Source: Opitutia bacterium
GTDB lineage: Bacteria > Verrucomicrobiota > Verrucomicrobiia > Opitutales > Seribacteraceae
Reading direction: 5' to 3'
Assembly (NCBI GenBank): GCA_018675995.1
Contig: JABGWZ010000105.1
Location: 1-64,000, forward strand
DNA: 64,000 bases
The notes beneath the pieces are model-generated. The model worked only from the letters and a program-made list of their open reading frames with translations, was not told the DNA's origin and ran no database searches. Shown piece by piece: positions 1 through 10,415 of this stretch (position 1 is its first letter; each line of letters starts with the position of its first letter). The translations under genes and the position numbers were made by a program.

Positions 1-657
1 CACGACGGCCCAATTCATTTGATTATGAATTTGATCGGTTTATTTTTTATTGGAAGAGCCGTCGAAAATGATATTGGAAAAAGTAATTTTATTTGGTTGG
101 TAAGCATATCTTCATTGGTTGGTTCTTTATTATGGTTAATTTTTAATAACAGTGGTCAAGTATTGATTGGTGCATCTGCGGTTGTTATGTCATGTTTGGC
201 TTGTTTTTGTTTACGAAACCCAAATCAAGAAATAACACTTCTTCTTTTCTTCGTCTTTCCCTGCCGCTTAAAACCCAAATGGATAATAACTGGAACTTTA
301 GCTATTGAAATATATGGTTTCATATTTTCTGAACTGCACGGTGCAAGTGGTATTGCTCATTCTGCTCATTTGGGTGGCATGATCTCCGGTGCGTTCGTAT
401 ATCTATTTATAAAGTCAGGCCGTTATTTCCCTTCTTATGTGTTTAAATTCTCTTCTAATTTCAAAAAAAAAGCCTTCAAGCCTTCTAAGGTTAACAAAAT
501 AAAAAGATCAAATTTTAAAGTTAATCTTTCTAGTTCAGTTGATATGCAAGTTGAAGTTGACCGAATACTCGACAAAATAAATGAACAGGGCTTCGGAGCC
601 TTAACTGAGAAAGAAAAGCAAACACTAGAAAAGGCTAAAGGTTTGCTTAAGAATTAA
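1..657 (+). CDS. Rhomboid family intramembrane serine protease (5' end truncated by window edge)
   Basis: Frame is open from base 1 (HDGPIHLIMN...); GASA serine motif, AHSAHLGG histidine motif, multiple TM segments. Confidence 0.8.
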   Translation, partial: HDGPIHLIMNLIGLFFIGRAVENDIGKSNFIWLVSISSLVGSLLWLIFNNSGQVLIGASAVVMSCLACFCLRNPNQEITLLLFFVFPCRLKPKWIITGTLAIEIYGFIFSELHGASGIAHSAHLGGMISGAFVYLFIKSGRYFPSYVFKFSSNFKKKAFKPSKVNKIKRSNFKVNLSSSVDMQVEVDRILDKINEQGFGALTEKEKQTLEKAKGLLKN

Positions 658-681
658 AAAAATATTTAACTAATAATTATT

Positions 682-2892
682 ATGTTAAAGATTAACTACT
701 CGAAGTCAGTTCGTATTGCGAAATTTATGATTTGTGTATTTTCGCTCATATCTTTTGGTTTTGGGTCTTCCGAACTAAAATCTACATTTATTATGCAGCA
801 AGAAACTCAATGGCTTATACAAGCATTGGAAAAAGCACATTATAAAAAAGTTTCTATTGACGAATTAAATTCAACTAAATGCTTGCTTAGTTATTTGGAG
901 AAACTTGATAAACAAAAACTGTATTTTACACAAAATGAAGTGAGTGGCTTTTGCAATCGATATTCAGCAACTTTGAAAACTCTTTTTAAACAAGGAAATT
1001 TATTGCCGGGCTTTGAAATATACAATGCTTACAAAACAAATGCTATCAAAAGGTTAAATTGGGCCCTACGGTGGCTTGAGGAGGACCTTAAGTTTGATGG
1101 AAATGTATCTTACAATACAAACAGGGATAAGAAAAGGTGGGACATCAACGAAGATCAACTTATTTCTTCTTGGATAAGTCTGGTTAAACATGAGGTCCTA
1201 TCTGATATTTTATTCAATATTGATGCAAATGCCAGTAATGCTTTCTTGGATTCAAGCGAATTTGCTAATGTTATAAAGGAATCCAAAGACAGGGTAAAAA
1301 AGAGGTATGAAGGTTGGATTAAAAATATAAATGAGTTTGAATCTACCGATGTTCAAGAACTCTACTTAACAAATTTGACGCAAATGTTTGACCCTCATAC
1401 AACCTTTATGAACATAAAGGAAAAAGAAAAATTTGATCAATCCATGAACAATGAGTTGGTTGGAATAGGAGCTGTTTTGTCTGATGTTGATGGATTTTGT
1501 ACAATAAAGGAGTTACTTCCAGGAGGTCCGGCAGAAGCATCGTTAGAACTTAATCCAGAAGATATTATTTTAAAAGTGGCACAGTCCGAAGGTAATTTTA
1601 CAGGTGTAGTTGATATGAAATTATCAAAAATAGTAGAACTTATTAAAGGCCCGAAAGATACACTTGTGAGGCTAGAAATAAGACCCATTAACGATCCAAG
1701 TTCATCAAAAGTTGTAAGGATTATAAGAGATAAAATAAAATTAACTTCTAATCTCGCTAAGGCTTCAGTTCATAATGTTCAACATAACGAAAAGACTACT
1801 AAAATCGGAATTGTAGAACTTAGGTCTTTTTATGGTTCAAGTGGAAATGGACCTAAGGCAACGGATGACGTGGAAGAGTTAATTAACAAATTAAAAAATT
1901 TAGATGTTAAGGGAATTATTTTAGATCTAAGAAGAAATGGAGGCGGATATTTGAGTGAAGCGGTTAATCTCGCTGGACTTTTCATATCTAGGGGGCCGGT
2001 TGTTCAGGTAAAAAGTACGGACGGAAAAATTCGCAAAAAATTTGATTTCAATCCTAAGCTATCTTGGAATGGACCCCTAATAGTTTTAGTATCGAGGTAC
2101 AGTGCTTCGGCATCAGAAATTGTTGCGGGTGCACTCAAGAATCACAAAAGAGCTATTATAGTTGGTGATGAATCTACTCACGGAAAAGGTACGGTTCAAT
2201 CTCTTATCCAAATGAACCTTCCTTACAATTATAATACCTCAAGTTTAAAGAAGAGTGCAGCTAAGATTACAATTCAAAAATACTACTTACCATCTGGAAA
2301 CAGTACTCAAATAAATGGTGTTCAAAGTGATATTTCAATGCCGACAATTAATACTTTCCTTCCTATAGGGGAATCTGATTTAGAAAACGCCCTGCCCTGT
2401 GACAGTATTCCTGCCGTTAACTTTAGAAGGCCAGTTAATGAATTTGTATACAATAATAATAACATTGAAAAACTTAAAAAATATAGTTTAGAGCGACAAA
2501 GTATATTGCCTGAATTTTCTTATCTTAATAGGTACGTCGCATGGTATAAGGAAAAAAAGAATGAAGATGTTGTTTCTTTGAACTTTCAAAAACGCTTTCA
2601 GGAGAAAAAACAAGATCACAATTTTACAACTCAATTGGATAATCAATTGGAGCAGTTAGCTGAAATTTCGTTTAAAAAGAAAGACTTTACTTTGGATATT
2701 GTTCAATCGCAAAACTTAAAATCTAAACAAATTAGAGGCGGTGAAGAGGATAATAGAACGGATTCATTTTATGATCCACCCAGACTGGATATTAGACTGC
2801 ATGAATCATGTAGAATAATGTCTGACTGGATTACATTGCTAGCTGACAAAGATTCACTTCCCATTCGATTAGAGTTTTCTAAAGAAATTTAA
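682..2892 (+). CDS. S41 family C-terminal processing (tail-specific) protease with PDZ domain
   Basis: PDZ-like region (GAVLSDVDGFCTIKELLPGGPAEASL), SASASEIVAGAL and HGKGTVQ catalytic Ser/Lys motifs. Confidence 0.9.
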   Translation: MLKINYSKSVRIAKFMICVFSLISFGFGSSELKSTFIMQQETQWLIQALEKAHYKKVSIDELNSTKCLLSYLEKLDKQKLYFTQNEVSGFCNRYSATLKTLFKQGNLLPGFEIYNAYKTNAIKRLNWALRWLEEDLKFDGNVSYNTNRDKKRWDINEDQLISSWISLVKHEVLSDILFNIDANASNAFLDSSEFANVIKESKDRVKKRYEGWIKNINEFESTDVQELYLTNLTQMFDPHTTFMNIKEKEKFDQSMNNELVGIGAVLSDVDGFCTIKELLPGGPAEASLELNPEDIILKVAQSEGNFTGVVDMKLSKIVELIKGPKDTLVRLEIRPINDPSSSKVVRIIRDKIKLTSNLAKASVHNVQHNEKTTKIGIVELRSFYGSSGNGPKATDDVEELINKLKNLDVKGIILDLRRNGGGYLSEAVNLAGLFISRGPVVQVKSTDGKIRKKFDFNPKLSWNGPLIVLVSRYSASASEIVAGALKNHKRAIIVGDESTHGKGTVQSLIQMNLPYNYNTSSLKKSAAKITIQKYYLPSGNSTQINGVQSDISMPTINTFLPIGESDLENALPCDSIPAVNFRRPVNEFVYNNNNIEKLKKYSLERQSILPEFSYLNRYVAWYKEKKNEDVVSLNFQKRFQEKKQDHNFTTQLDNQLEQLAEISFKKKDFTLDIVQSQNLKSKQIRGGEEDNRTDSFYDPPRLDIRLHESCRIMSDWITLLADKDSLPIRLEFSKEI

Positions 2893-2893
2893 G

Positions 2894-3748
2894 TTATTTT
2901 TTCCTAGCTATTATATATCGATTTTTTCTACAGTAATCTTTGATAATGTTAATTTTGTAGAAGCAAACCGACATCATATCGGCTATTTTTTTTTCTTGGT
3001 TAACACCAATTTCTAAAGCAAAAAGACCGTTTTTGACCAAATTATTTTCACTAATTTTTATAATCTTTTTAATATCCGCGATACCATCATCTTTTGCGAC
3101 AAGTGCAATTTTAGGGTCAAATATCTTGACTTCTGGCTCTGCCGATTCCCATTCTCTTTCTGACAAGTATGGTGGATTTGCAATAATAGCATCAAATTTT
3201 TCATTAAATTCATCCTCGTTCCAATTAAAAGGTTTAATTTCGAGGTTTTTGATTTTATTCTTAGCTAAATTCTCGCAGGCAAGAGAAAGTGCTTCCTTTG
3301 ATATATCAACACCTAGACCAATAGCATGTGGAAAATTTTTACATAATGTAATAATTATTCCTCCAGTTCCGGTTCCAAGATCTAAAATTTTCCCTTTGAA
3401 TGAAGAACCAAGCTCATCAGTTACTAATTCGGTAAGAAGTTCAGTCTCAGGACGCGGAATTAGTGCTCTTTGATCACATAATAATTCGCTTCCTGCGAAA
3501 TTAACTTTTCCTAAAATATGCTGAAGGGGGATTCTTTTACCTCTTTCGATGATATTTTTCCTTATTTCATGAACATGATTTTCAGCAACCATGTTTTCAT
3601 AATTTAAATACAGCTCTACCCTTTTTTTTTGGGTTATATTAGAGACTATCCACTCAGTATCACATTTTGCATTTGGCACCCCTCTTTTTTCTAAGTATTC
3701 AACAGATAATTTGATGATGTCTAAAAATGTTAAATGTTTATTGTTCAT
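2894..3748 (-). CDS. prmC: Peptide chain release factor N5-glutamine methyltransferase
   Basis: NPPY motif (ANPPYLSE), SAM-binding DLGTGTGGI, adjacent to prfA. Confidence 0.92.
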   Translation of the reverse strand: MNNKHLTFLDIIKLSVEYLEKRGVPNAKCDTEWIVSNITQKKRVELYLNYENMVAENHVHEIRKNIIERGKRIPLQHILGKVNFAGSELLCDQRALIPRPETELLTELVTDELGSSFKGKILDLGTGTGGIIITLCKNFPHAIGLGVDISKEALSLACENLAKNKIKNLEIKPFNWNEDEFNEKFDAIIANPPYLSEREWESAEPEVKIFDPKIALVAKDDGIADIKKIIKISENNLVKNGLFALEIGVNQEKKIADMMSVCFYKINIIKDYCRKNRYIIARKK

Positions 3749-4817
3749 TTACTCTTAACATTTCTTCTAGTTTCCGGTTTTGATCTTCTTTAGTGAGTGC
3801 GTTTATCAGGTCGCCTAGATCCCCGTAAAGGGTTTCATGAAGAGAATGTGAGGAAAAATTTATTCTGTGATCAGTAATTCTACTTTGGGGAAAATTGTAA
3901 GTTCTAATTCTTTCACTTCTGTCTCCCGTTCCAACTTGGTTTTTTCTGTCTTGTGCGTATTTATCCTTTTCCTCTTTTTGTTTAATTTGCAGAAGCCTAG
4001 ACTTTAAAACTGTCATCGCTTTATTTTTATTTTTCAATTGGGATCTTTCATCTGCACAGTATACAGTCATACCAGTTGGTTTGTGCAAAATTTGGACAGC
4101 AGAATCAGTTGTGTTTACTCCCTGACCCCCTGGTCCACTTGCTCTGCAAACATTGATTTCTAGCTCGGATGGGTCGATTTTAATTTCAACATCCCTAGCT
4201 TCGGGAAGTACGGCTACAGTTGCCGTTGACGTATGAATTCTTCCATTAGCTTCAGTAACTGGAACACGCTGAACTCGATGAACGCCACTTTCGAATTTTA
4301 GCTTGCTCCAAACATCATCTCCCTTGATTAAAAAAATTATTTCTTTAAACCCTCCTGTTTCGGAAGCACTTTGGCTTAAACATTCATTTCGCCAACCCTT
4401 ATTTTCAGCCAACTTACAATACATTCGGTAAAGGTCTGCTGCAAACAATGATGCCTCCCCACCTCCTGCACCAGCCCGGATTTCAATAATTGTATTTCTT
4501 CCGATATCTGGATCCGCAGGAAGCATTGCGAGCAGAAGATCATTATGCAATGCTTCGATGTTTTTATTAAGAAGATCAATTTCTTCTCTAGCTGTTTCAG
4601 CAAATTCAGGATCACTTAGTAATTCTGTACTTTGCTGAATATCGGTCATTGCTGTCCCAATTTTTTGGTGAAGTTCAATAATATTTTTTATTCTACTATG
4701 TTCCCTCGATATAATTGAAGCACCTGTTGCATCTTTAAATAAATCGGGGTTAGCGATTTTTAATTCAAGCTCATCGAATCTTTTTAAAAAAGGTTTTATA
4801 TTTGGCAAATCTACCAT
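3738..4817 (-). CDS. prfA: Peptide chain release factor 1
   Basis: GGQ motif (RASGPGGQGVNTTDSAVQ), RF1-type architecture. Confidence 0.95.
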   Translation of the reverse strand: MVDLPNIKPFLKRFDELELKIANPDLFKDATGASIISREHSRIKNIIELHQKIGTAMTDIQQSTELLSDPEFAETAREEIDLLNKNIEALHNDLLLAMLPADPDIGRNTIIEIRAGAGGGEASLFAADLYRMYCKLAENKGWRNECLSQSASETGGFKEIIFLIKGDDVWSKLKFESGVHRVQRVPVTEANGRIHTSTATVAVLPEARDVEIKIDPSELEINVCRASGPGGQGVNTTDSAVQILHKPTGMTVYCADERSQLKNKNKAMTVLKSRLLQIKQKEEKDKYAQDRKNQVGTGDRSERIRTYNFPQSRITDHRINFSSHSLHETLYGDLGDLINALTKEDQNRKLEEMLRVNEQ

Positions 4818-4860
4818 AGGCTTTAATCATAGCATAAGATTTTCTCTTTAAAACTAGTAA

Positions 4861-5886
4861 ATGAACCCAAATATACAAAACCGTCAAATTCATGGGCAAA
4901 ATATTGTAGCTTGCGTGTGGGATTTTGATAAAACATTAATCCCAGGATACATGCAAAAGCCTCTTTTTGAGCACTTTAATGTTGATGAGAATGTGTTTTG
5001 GTCTGAAGTGAATCAACTTCCTGAATTATACGCTGCACGCGGAATGAATGTATCTTCCGATACGATTTATTTAAATCACCTCTTAAGCTATGTAAAAAAT
5101 GGCCCCATGAGAGGCCTTACAAACCAACAACTTGAAGAAATGGGTAGCGCAATAAAATTCTACCCAGGGTTACCTGATTTCTTTTTAGAATTGTCAGAAA
5201 TTGCAAAACATGCCGAATTTTCTGATTACGATTTTAAATTAGAACATTATATCATAAGCACGGGTATCTCTAAAATTATTCTAGGTAGTGAAATTGCACC
5301 TTATGTAGACGGAATTTTTGCATGCGAATTTATTGAATCTCCATTACCGCCGAACTTCATGAGTCAGACAGAATTTTCATTACCCCTAGATTTGGAAATT
5401 TCTCAAGTTGGCAAAACAGTAGATAATACGATTAAAACACGTTGTATTTTTGAAATAAATAAAGGTACAAACAAAAACACTTCTATAGATGTAAATTCTT
5501 TTATACCACATGAGGATCGCAGAATACCAATAGAGCAAATGATTTACATTGCAGACGGACCTAGCGATGTGCCTGTTTTTACTGTTGTTAAGCAAATGGG
5601 GGGCAAAACATATGCAGTTTATAATCCAGAAAATGAAAAGGAATTTGCCCAAACCTGCGATTTAGTTGAACGTTCAAGGGTTCACAATAATGGCCCCGCA
5701 GATTATCGAAAAAATTCACCTACTTCGATTTGGATGAAGCAAAAAACAAAGGAGATTTTGCGAACAATGGTTAAGAAGCGAGCCGATCAATTGAGGGAGC
5801 GCACTGGAAAGCCACCACAACATATACAAGACAATATAGTTGATGGAGAAACATTCAATTCTAAGCAAGAAACTTTTTGGAAATGA
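4861..5886 (+). CDS. HAD family hydrolase/phosphatase
   Basis: DFDKTL motif I, late IADGPSDVPVF motif IV. Confidence 0.75.
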   Translation: MNPNIQNRQIHGQNIVACVWDFDKTLIPGYMQKPLFEHFNVDENVFWSEVNQLPELYAARGMNVSSDTIYLNHLLSYVKNGPMRGLTNQQLEEMGSAIKFYPGLPDFFLELSEIAKHAEFSDYDFKLEHYIISTGISKIILGSEIAPYVDGIFACEFIESPLPPNFMSQTEFSLPLDLEISQVGKTVDNTIKTRCIFEINKGTNKNTSIDVNSFIPHEDRRIPIEQMIYIADGPSDVPVFTVVKQMGGKTYAVYNPENEKEFAQTCDLVERSRVHNNGPADYRKNSPTSIWMKQKTKEILRTMVKKRADQLRERTGKPPQHIQDNIVDGETFNSKQETFWK

Positions 5887-5949
5887 ATTTGTTTCATTAA
5901 AAACTAGCTTTTCAAAAGACTAAATTTCGAATATAAAACTTCTTCCAAG

Positions 5950-6876
5950 ATGGAGATACCAAAATGGAAAACTAAAAATTTACTTGGGATTGAAAGTTTA
6001 TCCAAATTTGAGATAAGAAAAATCCTTACTCTTGCGAAAAAGCTGAAGCATGAGCCTGCCAAAAATAAAAGCTATTTAGCCGGTAAAAGCATAGTTAATC
6101 TATTTATGGAGCCTAGTACGAGAACGAGAATAGCGTTTGAATTAGCCGCAAAGACATTACATGCAGATGTAATTTCAATTGCAGAAAAATCCAGTAGTTT
6201 AACTAAGGGAGAAACTTTAAGAGATACAGCTTTAAATATTCAAGCACTTGGAGCAGATGCTATTGTATTAAGACATTCTTCACCGGGTTCTCCACTTTTA
6301 TTGTCAAGAATTATTGATGTACCTATTATAAATGCTGGTGATGGTGCTCACGAGCATCCAAGTCAGGCACTATTGGATGTATACACATTAGAAGAAAAAA
6401 TAGGACCTTTGGATGGAAAAAAAATAACAATTTTGGGGGATATACTTTTTAGTAGAGTAGCTAGGTCAAACTTTTGGGCGCTTTCAAAAATGGGAGCAAA
6501 GGTAACATTGGCGGGACCCTCAACCTTAGTACCTAAAAGCTTTGAATCAATGGGCGCGATTGTGTCACACGATTTAAAAGAATCTTTAGCAGATGCTGAC
6601 GCTGTTATGTTACTTAGGATTCAACATGAGAGACAATCATCTAGCCACTTTCCATCACTTGAAGAATATACTAGGATATTTGGATTAAATAAATATCGAA
6701 GTAAATGGCTAAAAAAAGATGCAGTAATATTGCACCCTGGACCTATTAACAGAGGTGTGGAGATTGACTCTGAACTAGCTGATTCAGGAAATTCAGTTAT
6801 TTTAGATCAAGTTACAAATGGTGTTGCTGTGAGGATGGCGATATTATGCCTTTGTACACTATCATATAATAAGTAA
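5950..6876 (+). CDS. pyrB: Aspartate carbamoyltransferase catalytic subunit
   Basis: EPSTRTRIAFELA, HPSQALLDVYT, HPGPINRGVEI. Confidence 0.95.
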   Translation: MEIPKWKTKNLLGIESLSKFEIRKILTLAKKLKHEPAKNKSYLAGKSIVNLFMEPSTRTRIAFELAAKTLHADVISIAEKSSSLTKGETLRDTALNIQALGADAIVLRHSSPGSPLLLSRIIDVPIINAGDGAHEHPSQALLDVYTLEEKIGPLDGKKITILGDILFSRVARSNFWALSKMGAKVTLAGPSTLVPKSFESMGAIVSHDLKESLADADAVMLLRIQHERQSSSHFPSLEEYTRIFGLNKYRSKWLKKDAVILHPGPINRGVEIDSELADSGNSVILDQVTNGVAVRMAILCLCTLSYNK

Positions 6877-8136
6877 ATGAAAACAATTTGCTTAAAAGGA
6901 GGTCGCATAATTGACCCATCTACAGAAAAAGATGAAAAAGGCGATTTATATTTTTATGATGATAAAATAATTAGTCCAAAAGACGCTAAGAACATTGAAG
7001 TTATTGATGTCACTGGAAAAATAATCTTTCCAGGTTTGGTTGATTTAAGGTGCCACATAAACGATCTTAGTGGAGGAAACTGTGAAAATATCTTTAGCGT
7101 GACAAGAGCGGCAGCTGCAGGAGGTTATTCGACAATTGTTCTCATGCCTAATTTAAATCCGATTCCTGATAATCCGGCCACAATTCAGTTTATCAAAGAT
7201 CAAATAAAAAGAGATGCATGCATAAATGTAAAACTTACTGGTTGTTTGACAAAAGGTTCCAATGGAAAAGCACTTGCCCCACTCGGGTCACTAAAAAATG
7301 CAGGAGTTGTAGCGATAACCGACTCACCGTTAAGCCCGCAAGACAATCAAATATTTTGCAAAGCTGTTGAGTATGCATCTATGTTTGATTTGCCAGTAAT
7401 AGATCTACCACGAGATCTATCATTATCAGAAAATGGAAATGCACATGATGGTCCATCAGCATTAAAAATGGGTCTAGGTGGTTATCCGAGAATTGCAGAG
7501 GAATTATTTGTACAGCGGGCAATTTCAATAGCTAGGAGTTTGAATACAAGAGTTCACCTTTCTTCAATATCTTCATTTGCTTCAGTTGATTTGATAAAAG
7601 AAGCTAAAAATAGAAATGTAATGATTACTGCTGATGTATCGCCCCAACATCTTGCATTAACTGAAACCAAGATTCTAAATTATGATACAAATTTTAAAAC
7701 TACACCACCGCTTCGTGAAGAAGTTGATAGAAAATATTTAATAGATGGTCTAATGGATGGTACTATTGATTGTATATCAACAGCGCATGAACCTATAAAA
7801 GAGTACGAAAAAAATATTGAATATGACTTAGCACCTACAGGGGTAACAAGCCTTGAAACAGCCTTTAACATTAGCTTGCAGCAATTAAGTAAACACCAGA
7901 AGTTTACCTGGGTAAATTTGCTAAAGTTTATGTCTTTAAGACCGTCTGAAATCATTAATGTCGAAGGAGGTGAATTACGAGTTGGAAGCACAGCAAATAT
8001 TGTAATATTTGACCCTTTGAAAAAGTGGAAATATCATCCAAGTAAAAGTAAAAGTAGAGCTTTCAATACACCTTTTAATAACGAAGAATTTCATGGAAAA
8101 GTGTCACAAATATATCTTAATGGAAAAGCGATATAA
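6877..8136 (+). CDS. pyrC: Dihydroorotase-like protein, probable non-catalytic PyrC' homologue
   Basis: Amidohydrolase/DHOase fold signatures; starts immediately after the pyrB stop; key metal ligands substituted (see findings). Confidence 0.85.
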   Translation: MKTICLKGGRIIDPSTEKDEKGDLYFYDDKIISPKDAKNIEVIDVTGKIIFPGLVDLRCHINDLSGGNCENIFSVTRAAAAGGYSTIVLMPNLNPIPDNPATIQFIKDQIKRDACINVKLTGCLTKGSNGKALAPLGSLKNAGVVAITDSPLSPQDNQIFCKAVEYASMFDLPVIDLPRDLSLSENGNAHDGPSALKMGLGGYPRIAEELFVQRAISIARSLNTRVHLSSISSFASVDLIKEAKNRNVMITADVSPQHLALTETKILNYDTNFKTTPPLREEVDRKYLIDGLMDGTIDCISTAHEPIKEYEKNIEYDLAPTGVTSLETAFNISLQQLSKHQKFTWVNLLKFMSLRPSEIINVEGGELRVGSTANIVIFDPLKKWKYHPSKSKSRAFNTPFNNEEFHGKVSQIYLNGKAI

Positions 8137-8163
8137 AATTGTAAATCAAATAAATAAAAATAT

Positions 8164-8812
8164 ATGCAATATTTGATTAATATATTTTTAATAGCATTGG
8201 CTTTTTGTATGCTTAAAAAAAAAACAATTCAATTTAGTATCAATTAAAATTGATGATTGGTTTATATTATTAATACCACTGTACTTCTTTTGTGATTTTA
8301 TAAATTTTGCTCATAGTTTTTTATTAATTATAACATTATTTATTCTAGTAAGATTTTTAAACGAAAAAAAGTCGCTAAATCTTAAACTTGATGCTGTAAA
8401 ATTCAGTGTAAGCAAATTAATAATTAGCTGGCCATTAATTATTGTAACATCTTTATTCTCCATGTTTTTATTTAGTGACTTTAAGGAACAGGAAATCGTG
8501 ACTAAGCTTAAAACAAGCATGAATATTTCATTATTGCTAAGCAGTATAGTTATTGCACCCGTACTGGAAGAGATATACTTCAGAATAATTGTATATCGAA
8601 TTTTAAAGAAAAAAATTGGGGTTTTTATAGGAATTGTATTAAGTTCATTTATGTTTGGGATTATTCATTACAATTTATATTCGTTTGGAACACTTTTTTT
8701 AATAAGTATTATTTGTACTATTAATTATGAAAATACGGGTAGAATAATTCACTCTATTTTAATTCACTCCTTTTTTAATTTAATAATGATAATATTTACT
8801 TATATAAAATAA
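8164..8812 (+). CDS. CPBP family intramembrane metalloprotease, reading frame split by an A10 tract at 8215-8224
   Basis: LEEIYFR (EExxxR), FGIIHY and HSFFN motifs; ATG at 8164 in frame 1 continues sensibly into frame 2 after the A-run; ORF track shows only 8462..8812. Confidence 0.7.
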
Positions 8813-9241
8813 ATGAAGGAAAATAAGATATTTTATTCATATTCAATTCCAGACACTGAAAGAATTGCAAAATTCATTTCAGAAAAATTAATTAGTAAAT
8901 CGTGCGTTTATATATCAGGTGATGTAGGTAGCGGTAAAACCTACTTGTCAAAATTTATCGTAAATAACTTTGAAGTCAATGACCTAAACAGTTCAACATA
9001 TTCCAAGGTATCTATATTTAAAGGCTCATTTAATATTATTCATTGTGATTTCTACAATATTAAACCGGACCAAACTTTTATAGAATCTGAAATATTGCCA
9101 AATTTAATATACCCGTGGCTTTTTATCGTCGAATGGCCACATGTTGTTTATGAAATAGAATCCAATCAATTAGTTTCAATAAAATTAGAAGTTATCGGGA
9201 AACATGCTAGGAAGATTTCTTTCACAACCTTTACCCAATAA
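8813..9241 (+). CDS. tsaE: tRNA threonylcarbamoyladenosine biosynthesis ATPase TsaE
   Basis: Walker A GDVGSGKT, HCDFYN and VEWP motifs, typical length. Confidence 0.8.
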   Translation: MKENKIFYSYSIPDTERIAKFISEKLISKSCVYISGDVGSGKTYLSKFIVNNFEVNDLNSSTYSKVSIFKGSFNIIHCDFYNIKPDQTFIESEILPNLIYPWLFIVEWPHVVYEIESNQLVSIKLEVIGKHARKISFTTFTQ

Positions 9242-10367
9242 TGATAGTTGAGTCGGCTAATTCTCTTAAATAACCCTCCTTAACTAAATATAGTATTTCA
9301 ATCAAAATACTTTCTTTAGTACTATCAATTTCATCAAACGATTTAAGGAGTAATTTCTTTTTAGTTATTGGGTTTCTTTTAACTCGGTCAATAATACTTT
9401 TACTCAACTCGGATAATAAATTATAATCGTAACTTTTATTTTTTATCCAAGTAGCATATGTTTTTCTGTCATGCTTTATTAAATGAAAACCTGATCTTTT
9501 TAATGCAATTATTAAGTTTTTATATAAATTGTTCTTTATATCAGCATTCTTTAAATTAACCTCTACATTAAACTTTAGAGACTTTAGATCTTTGTAATTC
9601 AACTTTAATGTATTCTGTTCATAAAAGTATAAATTATCCTTATTTTCTAATACATCTCTTTCAATGTTAATTAAAGAATAAGTTAATTCTGCCTTATTTT
9701 TCTTAGTGAAGTAATATTTAGTTTTTTTGATATTTCGAAAATCTTTAATTTCACTAGCATCTCTTACAGTTTCCAAGTTTTTACAATATCTTTCAAATTC
9801 CATCATAATATTATTTTCATGAATATGATCAATTATGTAATTTTTAAAATCATGATAACTATTCGGTGGGAGTAATTTATTTGTTTTCGGACATTTTAGC
9901 ATTGTCGAAAAAATCGGAAGTCGACTATTTTCTTCGACTGTCCTTTTATCAAAAAATTTATCTATTTGATTTTGCATTACATAAGAAATTAATTCTTTTT
10001 TACTACAAAAAATTATCTTATCGTATTTCGTAACATAAAATTTTTTATCTTCCTTCCAATCAATCTTATAACTTAGTTTATTTTTATCTTTAACAAAAAC
10101 ATCAAAAATTTCATTTAGTTCATATGTAATCCCTACTTTTCTAATTTTATTTAGTAGGTTAGTCAGTACTCCAGAATCTGGGTTCGGATTTATAGTGTAT
10201 TCATTATGACGTTTAGTCCTTTCGAAAGTTTTTACTTTCCGGGTTTTTGGTTTGTGGCTTCGTTCATCATTAATAGGTTTTTTAAATATTTTGTTATCAT
10301 TTTCCCATTTCGGGCCCATTTCTAGGGTTTTCAAGTCTTCTAATTTTATAATGCTATCTTTCTTCAT
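9231..10367 (-). CDS. Lysine-rich conserved-type protein of unknown function
   Basis: 378-aa uninterrupted ORF; motif CPKTNKLLPPNSYHDFKNYIIDHIHENNIMMEFERYCKNLETVRD resembles a hypothetical family I recall from PVC genomes (memory only). Confidence 0.75.
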   Translation of the reverse strand: MKKDSIIKLEDLKTLEMGPKWENDNKIFKKPINDERSHKPKTRKVKTFERTKRHNEYTINPNPDSGVLTNLLNKIRKVGITYELNEIFDVFVKDKNKLSYKIDWKEDKKFYVTKYDKIIFCSKKELISYVMQNQIDKFFDKRTVEENSRLPIFSTMLKCPKTNKLLPPNSYHDFKNYIIDHIHENNIMMEFERYCKNLETVRDASEIKDFRNIKKTKYYFTKKNKAELTYSLINIERDVLENKDNLYFYEQNTLKLNYKDLKSLKFNVEVNLKNADIKNNLYKNLIIALKRSGFHLIKHDRKTYATWIKNKSYDYNLLSELSKSIIDRVKRNPITKKKLLLKSFDEIDSTKESILIEILYLVKEGYLRELADSTIIIG

Positions 10368-10415
10368 TCCTAAATTTCTTTACTCTATCCTTTTTCATGA
10401 TTATATTAAAAAAAT

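Noticed and set aside
3033-3473. 146-aa plus-strand ORF opposite prmC
   Set aside because: Antisense shadow ORF; prmC has the conserved NPPY and SAM motifs
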